From: a virus
Direction: 5' to 3' (one strand)
IMG/VR virus record: IMGVR_UViG_3300034105_000185
Span: 1 to 36,906 of that record
Length of the DNA stretch: 36,906 bases
Shown here: in pieces, positions 31,940 through 36,906 of the stretch
Layout of the letters: every line of letters starts with the position of its first letter
Numbering within the stretch: position 1 is the first letter of the stretch
Program-made: the position numbers and the translations under genes
The notes under the pieces: generated by a model
What the model was told of the DNA's origin: nothing
The model's database searches: none
What the model saw: the letters and a program-made list of their open reading frames with translations, nothing else

Positions 31940-32248
31940 ATGCAAACCATCGTTGAAAATTCTACTGGCCTCTCTAAGTATCTGCTTGATGATACAGAAG
32001 TCGTTGTATTGAATGAGGACGCCATCGTCGTTGGCGATCCGGCTGAGTTCATAATCGCCGACCTTAACGCCAGCACTGCAACCATATACGAAGGTATTAC
32101 TGCCCCCGACGATTGGGTTGGTAACAAGTATACCTTCGACGGTACTGATTGGACGCTGGACCCAGATTGGGCCTCGTATCGGCAATCATTGCGTGATATT
32201 ACAACCCAAAGTGACCCGTTCAACATTAACTGGCCCGTAGCACCATGA
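31940..32248 (+). CDS. Fibre-associated small protein (unknown)
   Basis: 102 residues directly after the long fibre, with AAGGA before the ATG. It begins QTIVENSTGLSKYLLDDTEVVVLNED and contains DDWVGNKYTFDGTDWTLDP, a pattern of small proteins that follow fibre genes in aquatic phages and may help assemble or cap fibres. Overlaps the next gene by ATGA. Confidence 0.72.
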   Translation: MQTIVENSTGLSKYLLDDTEVVVLNEDAIVVGDPAEFIIADLNASTATIYEGITAPDDWVGNKYTFDGTDWTLDPDWASYRQSLRDITTQSDPFNINWPVAP

Positions 32249-32445
32249 GCGTACATTCAATACTAAATCACTTGGGGGATAACGTGAAGCATATCGCTGA
32301 CGGTTTGGCGGTTGCGGCTGCTTTCGGTACTTTGGTGCAGTTTCTGCCGCCACTGGCATCTCTGTTGACTATAGTTTGGATGACGCTACGCATTTACGAT
32401 TGGATTGAAGCAAGGCTCTCAGGGGGGCGCTTGCCAGAAGAATAG
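32245..32445 (+). CDS. Holin, class II-like
   Basis: 66 residues. Two hydrophobic segments (ADGLAVAAAFGTLVQFLP, SLLTIVWMTLRIYDWI) with a short turn between, in the style of class II holins of T7-like and other phages, plus a charged C-terminus. It should open the inner membrane so that the endolysin reaches the wall. ATGA overlap with the previous gene. It begins the lysis block. Confidence 0.75.
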   Translation: MSVHSILNHLGDNVKHIADGLAVAAAFGTLVQFLPPLASLLTIVWMTLRIYDWIEARLSGGRLPEE

Positions 32446-32453
32446 GGTGTTTA

Positions 32454-33644
32454 ATGACTCCATTAAAAATAGACGAGAACCTGTACAACTATTGTACGCC
32501 TCGTCAGAGGGAAACCCTTGAAGCCATAGAACGTCTTGGCAGTGCTAGGGCGGCGTCCGTTGAATTGGGCATGAACATTGGCGGCGCAAGCGAGACTTAT
32601 CTTGCCGTCAAGAAAAAGGCTGCAAAGAAGGGATATGCCCCAGAGCATGACTTCACTCGCCCAGTGCCGGATGGATATGTAGCAAAAGGCGTCAGCACCT
32701 ATTACAATGCAGAGGGCAAGCCAGCCGGACAATGGGTCAAGGCGTCACTAAGCCATCAGGCTCTGGTGGACGCCATGCGTGAGTCCATAGATGGCTTCAA
32801 GGACGAAATACTGCCAGCAAGTGTTATCGTCGCCCCAGAAGGCTCTGAGGAGCATCTGTGCAACCTTTACACCTTTACCGATTACCACCTTGGCATGTTG
32901 GCGTGGCACAAAGAGGGCGGCAGCGATTGGAGCATTTCCATCGCAGAGAAAACGATTCTGGCTGCGCTGGTACAGATGGTCAATCAAAGCCCAAATGCAC
33001 ACACAGCAGTGCTAAATATCCAAGGTGACTTTCTGCATACGGATGGCAAGACGCCTGTCACGCCAGCATCAAAGCACGTTCTGGATGCCGACAGCCGCTT
33101 TCCTAAGATACGCCGCTCCGCAATCCGGATCATCCGCTCACTGGTGGCGATTTGCTTGCAACGCCACCAAGAGGTGCGTTTAATTATCGCTGAGGGCAAC
33201 CACGACGAGGAAAGCGCAGGATGGCTGTCAGACCTGTTCGCTGTGCATTACGAAGAAGAGCCTCGCGTTACTGTCAATGACAGCGTGTTGCCATTCTATG
33301 TGCTTGAATGGGGCGCTACCATGCTAGGCATCCACCACGGCCACAAGGTCAAGAACGAGTCCCTGCCGCTGCTGTTTGCGGCACAGTTCCCGCAAGAATG
33401 GGGTCGCACTACTAGGCGCGAGATACACTGCGGACATCGCCACCACAGGGACGAAAAAGAATATAACGGCGTAACGGTGGTGCAACATCCAACGCTAGCT
33501 GCTAGGGACGCTTATGCCGCCCGTGGTGGCTGGATTGCAGATCGTGCAGCTTGGGCTATAACCTATCATAAAAAATATGGAGCCGTAGGGCGAGTTATGA
33601 TAACAACTGAGATGTTGGAGACATCGCATGAACAACAATTTTGA
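32454..33644 (+). CDS. Metallophosphoesterase with N-terminal helical domain
   Basis: 396 residues. A helix-turn-helix-like N-terminus (TPRQRETLEAIERLGSARAAS) resembles small-terminase DNA-binding domains. The C-terminal calcineurin-like core has all metal motifs: D143-x-H145, G191-D192, GNHD (248-251), HHGH (294-297) and GHRHH (327-331). Such proteins are common in the late region of alphaproteobacterial phages; the substrate is unknown, and nuclease or phosphatase activity is possible. It sits inside the lysis genes, an unusual location for a DNA enzyme. It overlaps the endolysin gene by 17 nt. Confidence 0.9.
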   Translation: MTPLKIDENLYNYCTPRQRETLEAIERLGSARAASVELGMNIGGASETYLAVKKKAAKKGYAPEHDFTRPVPDGYVAKGVSTYYNAEGKPAGQWVKASLSHQALVDAMRESIDGFKDEILPASVIVAPEGSEEHLCNLYTFTDYHLGMLAWHKEGGSDWSISIAEKTILAALVQMVNQSPNAHTAVLNIQGDFLHTDGKTPVTPASKHVLDADSRFPKIRRSAIRIIRSLVAICLQRHQEVRLIIAEGNHDEESAGWLSDLFAVHYEEEPRVTVNDSVLPFYVLEWGATMLGIHHGHKVKNESLPLLFAAQFPQEWGRTTRREIHCGHRHHRDEKEYNGVTVVQHPTLAARDAYAARGGWIADRAAWAITYHKKYGAVGRVMITTEMLETSHEQQF

Positions 33645-34137
33645 AAAGGCACTTGCCTTAGTGCTTGAGCATGAGGGCGGTTATGTAAACCATCCGAAAG
33701 ACCCCGGCGGCGTTACTAACAGAGGTGTCACGCAAGCCGTGTATGATGCCTATCGCAAGGTTCGTGGGCGCGGGCCGCAGTCGGTAAAGTTCATAACGGA
33801 TTACGAATTACGGGCGATCTACAAGTTCCAGTATTGGGACAAGGTGCATGGCGACTTTCTGCCAATCGGATTAGATTATGCTGTGTTTGACTTCGCAGTC
33901 AATTCTGGCGTTGGTAGGGCATCTAAATCACTCCAAGCTGTTCTAGGCGTTGCACAGGACGGCCAGATTGGAGCAAGAACCCTTGCCGCCATCACAAGCC
34001 CCGTAAAGACCATTAACGCGCTGTGTGACCGCCGTATAGGATTTCTGCGCAACCTTCGTACTTTTATGACATTCGGAAAGGGCTGGACAAGGCGGGTGAA
34101 AGACGTTCGCGCCCATGCATTAGAGATGGCAACATGA
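33628..34137 (+). CDS. Endolysin, GH108-type N-acetylmuramidase
   Basis: 169 residues. LEHEGGYVNHPKDPGGVTNRGVT is the GH108 signature, with E16 as the catalytic acid; AVFDFAVNSGVGRASKSLQAVLG is the peptidoglycan-binding-like second part. It cuts the glycan chains of peptidoglycan. No signal peptide is visible, so export depends on the holin. GGAG precedes the ATG. ATGA overlap with the next gene. Confidence 0.92.
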   Translation: MNNNFEKALALVLEHEGGYVNHPKDPGGVTNRGVTQAVYDAYRKVRGRGPQSVKFITDYELRAIYKFQYWDKVHGDFLPIGLDYAVFDFAVNSGVGRASKSLQAVLGVAQDGQIGARTLAAITSPVKTINALCDRRIGFLRNLRTFMTFGKGWTRRVKDVRAHALEMAT

Positions 34138-34388
34138 TTAGTATGCTCTGGACACCAAATGGTCGCAGGGTTGCTGCCTTTGGCGCTCTGCTAGGTGGCT
34201 GCATCATCATGACCATTTTTGCCTCTATTGGCGTGTGGTTGGTGTCTGGAAACGCAACGTACAGCTTTTATCTGGCTCTGGCTGCTCATGCGCAGATTAT
34301 GCTTGGCCTGACTGCGTTTACTGCACTGTTTGTGAAAAGAAGCATAAAGGCTGGCAAAGATGGAATTGAGATCACAGATGCTAACTAA
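34134..34388 (+). CDS. Small membrane protein of the lysis block (second holin candidate)
   Basis: 84 residues with two membrane segments (about 12-36 and 44-67) and a charged C-terminus (KRSIKAGKDGIE). Position between endolysin and Rz is a classical holin/antiholin place, so this could be the holin or an antiholin for the protein at 32245. It overlaps the endolysin stop and the Rz start. Topology is clear, role is inferred. Confidence 0.75.
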   Translation: MISMLWTPNGRRVAAFGALLGGCIIMTIFASIGVWLVSGNATYSFYLALAAHAQIMLGLTAFTALFVKRSIKAGKDGIEITDAN

Positions 34389-34854
34389 GTTTGTTCCGTA
34401 TCTAAAGTTCGCGCCATATGCGGGGATTGCCCTGTTCGCCCTATTGGCGGCTGTGCAGTACGGCAACGCTCGGCACTGGGAAAAACGCTACATAGCTTCT
34501 GAAAAGACTGTGGCGCGTTATGAAAGCGCACAGGTGGCGGCTGTAGAGATTAACAAGGCTAAGGTCGCTCAGATCGAACGCCAATATGCTGCCATCGCTG
34601 AAAAATCGGAGATTGATTATGAAAAACGTATTGCTGATAACCGCGTGGCTCTGTCTGAGTGGATGCGTAAACAAGCCAATAAAGGTAATACCGGAAGCAC
34701 CGGAGCAAGCGAAGCCGCCCCAGTGTCCAGCAAAACTTTGCCAGACGCCGAAGCGGCCATCGTTCCTGTCAGCGACCTAGAGATCGTTGCTGACGCCTAC
34801 GCTCAATTAGATGCGCTTATTATCTGGGCGCTTGAGGTCGGGAAGGTTAAGTAA
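34378..34854 (+). CDS. Rz: i-spanin Rz
   Basis: 158 residues from ATG 34378; ATG 34360 in the same frame is an alternative. One N-terminal membrane segment (YAGIALFALLAAVQYG), then a long charged helix (EKRYIASEKTVARYES... to about 100), then a low-complexity linker and a hydrophobic tail. This is the layout of an inner-membrane spanin that crosses the periplasm and meets Rz1 to fuse the membranes. The Rz1 gene is embedded in another frame. Confidence 0.88.
   Translation: MLTKFVPYLKFAPYAGIALFALLAAVQYGNARHWEKRYIASEKTVARYESAQVAAVEINKAKVAQIERQYAAIAEKSEIDYEKRIADNRVALSEWMRKQANKGNTGSTGASEAAPVSSKTLPDAEAAIVPVSDLEIVADAYAQLDALIIWALEVGKVK
34619..34780 (+). CDS. Rz1: o-spanin Rz1, embedded in Rz
   Basis: 53 residues, read in a shifted frame wholly inside Rz. 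Lipoprotein signal MKNVLLITAWLCLSGC with lipobox LSGC, then a Pro-rich mature part (IPEAPEQAKPPQCP), the hallmarks of Rz1. GGAG lies 7 nt before the ATG. It should be anchored in the outer membrane. The embedded arrangement is as in lambda and shows the host has an outer membrane. Confidence 0.9.
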   Translation: MKNVLLITAWLCLSGCVNKPIKVIPEAPEQAKPPQCPAKLCQTPKRPSFLSAT

Positions 34855-34974
34855 CTCCTTGCGGCGCTTTGCTTCTGCAAAGGTCAAACCCTCTGAGTTC
34901 CGTAACGGAAATGCGCTGTCTGACGATACACGGTAGTGCTTACCCATAGGGGCTGCTTGTTGTGCCTTAATCAT
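34807..34974 (-). CDS. 55-residue basic protein, last gene of the leftward operon
   Basis: Small ORF not found by usual length limits. A perfect GGAGGT lies 8 nt before ATG 34974, and it overlaps the preceding gene by 8 nt. It encodes a charged, helical protein with LTFAEAKRRKELLNLPD and a basic end. Its 3' end overlaps the Rz 3' end on the opposite strand by 48 nt, so the two operons converge here. Function unknown. Confidence 0.65.
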   Translation of the reverse strand: MIKAQQAAPMGKHYRVSSDSAFPLRNSEGLTFAEAKRRKELLNLPDLKRPDNKRI

Positions 34975-35155
34975 CTGCCAATACCTCCGGTGCTGGCTGC
35001 AAGCCTTCCATAAACTTTGCCCATACTGCTAACCCGCCAACCATAAACGGACCATCATCCTGCTCACCATTTCTGATCTGGCGAATAAATTCTTCATTGC
35101 CATGCGTCATCTCAACGCGATCTGCGACTATGTTTCTAAGTTCATTAAGTGTCAT
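34967..35155 (-). CDS. 62-residue acidic protein (unknown)
   Basis: Starts LNELRNIVADRVEMTHGNEEFIRQIRNGEQ, probably two helices, and ends acidic (EVLADD). It is tightly packed: starts just after its upstream neighbour stops and overlaps the next gene. No family recognised. Confidence 0.65.
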   Translation of the reverse strand: MTLNELRNIVADRVEMTHGNEEFIRQIRNGEQDDGPFMVGGLAVWAKFMEGLQPAPEVLADD

Positions 35156-35156
35156 A

Positions 35157-35474
35157 TCAAAATACCTTTGCTAGTTTGCGCTCCCAATGGCGCTTATCTT
35201 CGCCAGTGGTTCGAGCGGCGTGATACTTAAACAGCGCAATCGCCAGAGGATCGTAACCACGGCCATCATGTGTGGAGACAGGCGGCGTCAGAGGAAGCGC
35301 GTCATCATCAGTATTCCTGCGCCTACTTGTAGCTGGAAAATAAGTGAGCGCATGGGTCAGGTCACTCATTTTGTACGAAGTGCCATAGTCCCGATTGATG
35401 TGCGCTAACACGGCGCTTCTGTCAGAAATGTAGCTACAAAGATGGCGTACTTTATGTCGTATATCAGGTCGCAT
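35157..35474 (-). CDS. 105-residue protein with HTH-like N-terminus
   Basis: Start ATG 35474 (AAGGA 9 nt upstream) is preferred; the longer frame would run back through the VRR-NUC gene. The N-terminal SYISDRSAVLAHINRDYGTSYKMSDLTHAL looks like a helix-turn-helix, followed by a Pro-rich linker and a basic C-terminus (KRHWERKLAKVF). Possibly DNA-binding regulator or origin factor. Overlaps VRR-NUC by 11 nt. Confidence 0.7.
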   Translation of the reverse strand: MRPDIRHKVRHLCSYISDRSAVLAHINRDYGTSYKMSDLTHALTYFPATSRRRNTDDDALPLTPPVSTHDGRGYDPLAIALFKYHAARTTGEDKRHWERKLAKVF

Positions 35475-35820
35475 TTTTATAATCCTTAATATAATCAGAT
35501 ATTTGTATCTTGGCGTCTTCAGCGCCAGAGCAAATAAAGCACACATAACCCACAGAGGCAAGATAATTTATCCAATCTTTTTGCTCTGGAGATAATCTGC
35601 CCCCCTTGATCCGCTTCATTTCGATCCACAGCTTGAGCGCAGGAATAAAAAGGTCAGGTATACCGGGGCTGACACCCTCAACCTTTAGTTTGGCCGCAGT
35701 CGCCTTTGATCTCATCCCCCCGTTCGGAATCGCAAATATCCGCATTGGTCGGTAGGTCTGGCGGAACCACATTACAACTTGGCGCTGTTCCTCATGCTCT
35801 GTTGGTATTCTATCGGTCAA
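35464..35820 (-). CDS. VRR-NUC domain nuclease
   Basis: 118 residues from TTG 35820, chosen because GGGAGG lies 6 nt upstream; the ATGs further upstream would contain this site. VRR-NUC motifs are clear: EHEEQRQVVMWF, FAIPNGGMRS, GVSPGIPDLFIP with catalytic Asp, LWIEMKR with E-x-K, then GGRLSPEQKDWI. The family includes Holliday-junction-type and stand-alone phage nucleases. Its TTGA overlap with the previous stop shows tight coupling. Likely processes recombination or replication intermediates. Confidence 0.9.
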   Translation of the reverse strand: MTDRIPTEHEEQRQVVMWFRQTYRPMRIFAIPNGGMRSKATAAKLKVEGVSPGIPDLFIPALKLWIEMKRIKGGRLSPEQKDWINYLASVGYVCFICSGAEDAKIQISDYIKDYKNAT

Positions 35821-36011
35821 AACGGAACCTCCCATGACCAAGCGGCACACTGCCCTTGGCTATTAACGAAATCGGCTGGCGGATACATGTTAAAGAAAAA
35901 GCATTTTCCGTCCCCCGCAAAATTGTCACAAGTGTGGCAACATTTAGGCGGTCCTGCGTTCATCCATTGCTCATACTGCACCAAGAAATCCGGCTTAGGC
36001 AAACGCTTCAT
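35817..36011 (-). CDS. Cys-rich mini-protein 2 (zinc-ribbon-like)
   Basis: 64 residues with C-x2-C-x8-C-x17-C (PKCCHTCDNFAGDGKC, QCAAW), related in layout to the protein at 6431-6619 and to the extra Cys group of the Cas4-like nuclease. It starts inside the end of the helicase gene (17-nt overlap) and ends by TTGA overlap with VRR-NUC, so all three are coupled. A metal-binding adaptor is likely; function unknown. Confidence 0.78.
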   Translation of the reverse strand: MKRLPKPDFLVQYEQWMNAGPPKCCHTCDNFAGDGKCFFFNMYPPADFVNSQGQCAAWSWEVPF

Positions 36012-36906
36012 TATTCCATTCCCTTCTTAAAACCCTATGATATTTACCGTCGCGCTTATAACTAATCACAATCGGCGGGTGAGCATCGTTCAGACGCTGC
36101 GCCCAATCCTCAAGCAAACTCACACCATCAAATGTCGCCCCTGCGCTTTGCGCTATCTTGACCAACTGCGTTATAGCTTTTTGTCCGGCGTATCCCTCAT
36201 GCGTCACAGGCAAATACTCTGTCACGCTTGGATCACCTAATTCGCCATAATATGACACGCAGAGCATATCTTTGCCACTGGTTTTGCTGGTGTGTTTACG
36301 CCACAGCCATTCGGTGACCACCATCTCTGTTCCGGACACGCCCATGATGTCATCGTTGTGCAGCTTCAGAACTGCCTTCTCAGGCTCAGGAAACGCCATC
36401 CCGCAAGCTGGACATTCCTTGGCGCTTATGGCGACCAGTTCATCACAGTTATCGCAAACCTTGACCGGAGCCTCACCCGCCCCTCGCCCTTCCTCACCCT
36501 TGCGCTGTGGCGGGGTGACAGCGATGATTGGCCCATGCGTCCGCACAACCCCAGCGAAGTCAAGCACCAAGCAATGATCCGTATGCTCCTTTAGCCTCAT
36601 GCCGCGCCCAGCCATCTGGACATACAGGCTGGCGCTCATAGTGGGGCGGAGCATGGCAATCAGATCGATGTTCGGCGCATCAAAGCCCGTGGTCAGAACA
36701 TTGGCGTTGGTCAGCGCCCGTATCCGCCCATCCTTAAAGTCAGCCAGTATCTTTTCCCGTTCCTCCTTTGGCGTTTCCCCGGTCACACATGCCGCACTGA
36801 TGCCTTCGCGCCTGAGCGATTCCGCTATGGCGTGGGCATGGTGGACGCCAGTGCAGAAGAACAACCAAGACTTGCGACCCTCGGCCAAGGCAATCACTTC
36901 CCTAAT
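35995..36906 (-). CDS. DECH helicase, C-terminal part
   Basis: Continuation of the helicase begun at 820, joined through the circular overlap. It contains the second RecA domain: FFCTGVHHAHAIAESL, LTNANVLTTGFDAPNID (motif V) and QMAGRGMRL (motif VI with the Arg fingers). A zinc-ribbon follows (CDNC...CPAC, MAFPEPE). The C-terminal part is beta-rich (HTSKTSGKDMLCVSYYGELG) and probably binds DNA or a partner. The stop overlaps the start of the Cys-rich mini-protein. Confidence 0.93.
   Translation of the reverse strand: MREVIALAEGRKSWLFFCTGVHHAHAIAESLRREGISAACVTGETPKEEREKILADFKDGRIRALTNANVLTTGFDAPNIDLIAMLRPTMSASLYVQMAGRGMRLKEHTDHCLVLDFAGVVRTHGPIIAVTPPQRKGEEGRGAGEAPVKVCDNCDELVAISAKECPACGMAFPEPEKAVLKLHNDDIMGVSGTEMVVTEWLWRKHTSKTSGKDMLCVSYYGELGDPSVTEYLPVTHEGYAGQKAITQLVKIAQSAGATFDGVSLLEDWAQRLNDAHPPIVISYKRDGKYHRVLRREWNNEAFA
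36780..36906. repeat. Terminal direct repeat, right copy
   Basis: Exact copy of bases 1-127; see the left copy. Together they show the contig closes into a circle within the helicase gene. Confidence 0.95.

Overview
The window is one complete circular genome of a tailed dsDNA phage of siphovirus type, linearised inside a helicase gene. Bases 1-127 are repeated at 36780-36906, so the unique circle is 36,779 bp. The head and tail genes follow the lambda order: TerS, GpA-type TerL, a gpW-like protein, a gpB-type portal, a protease-capsid fusion, an FII-like connector, tail terminator, tail tube, G/GT with a -1 frameshift signal, tape measure, and M/L/K/J-like tip genes. The host is most likely a Gram-negative bacterium, because there is an Rz/Rz1 spanin pair with a lipobox and a GH108-type endolysin. 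An aquatic alphaproteobacterium is a reasonable guess from the gene types, but nothing in the sequence proves it. I found no integrase, CI-type repressor, DNA polymerase, tRNA or CRISPR array, so a virulent lifestyle is likely but unproven.

Layout. (1) Leftward replication/recombination operon, from about 3.9 kb down to 1 and on through 36.78 to 34.8 kb: Sak4-like RecA-fold ATPase, a small coiled protein, DUF669-type ssDNA-binding protein, Cas4-like Fe-S nuclease, a small PD-(D/E)XK-like protein, DECH helicase, Cys-rich mini-protein, VRR-NUC nuclease and three small unknowns. (2) A divergent promoter/operator (3.92-3.95 kb), then a rightward HTH mini-protein and a Toprim/AAA primase-helicase. 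(3) An iteron-like array of GTGGACAA boxes (6.17-6.35 kb), the best origin candidate. (4) A Cys-rich mini-protein, a tail-Z-like protein and a small unknown. (5) An AT-richer accessory cassette (7.57-9.47 kb) with several palindromic operator-like sites, two mini membrane proteins, a GP88-like protein with a Cys cluster, a small protein and an XRE mini-repressor, closed by an intrinsic terminator. (6) A 360-bp non-coding packaging/regulatory region in front of terS. (7) The rightward late operon, 9.8-34.85 kb: packaging, head, tail, three fibre-like proteins, holin, metallophosphoesterase, endolysin, membrane protein and Rz with embedded Rz1.

How it fits together. The leftward genes would supply end resection (Cas4-like and VRR-NUC nucleases), ssDNA coating (DUF669), strand annealing/exchange (Sak4-like) and unwinding. 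The Toprim/AAA protein would start synthesis at the iteron array. The late block builds the virion and then lyses the cell. The points most worth a second look are the accessory cassette with its matched operator-like ends, the internal capsid start inside the protease-capsid fusion, a hydrophobic ORF with its own ribosome-binding site overprinted on terL where codon use shifts abruptly, the two tandem tail-gene duplications, a predicted seven-bladed propeller in the long fibre, and an inverted repeat spanning the terS start.
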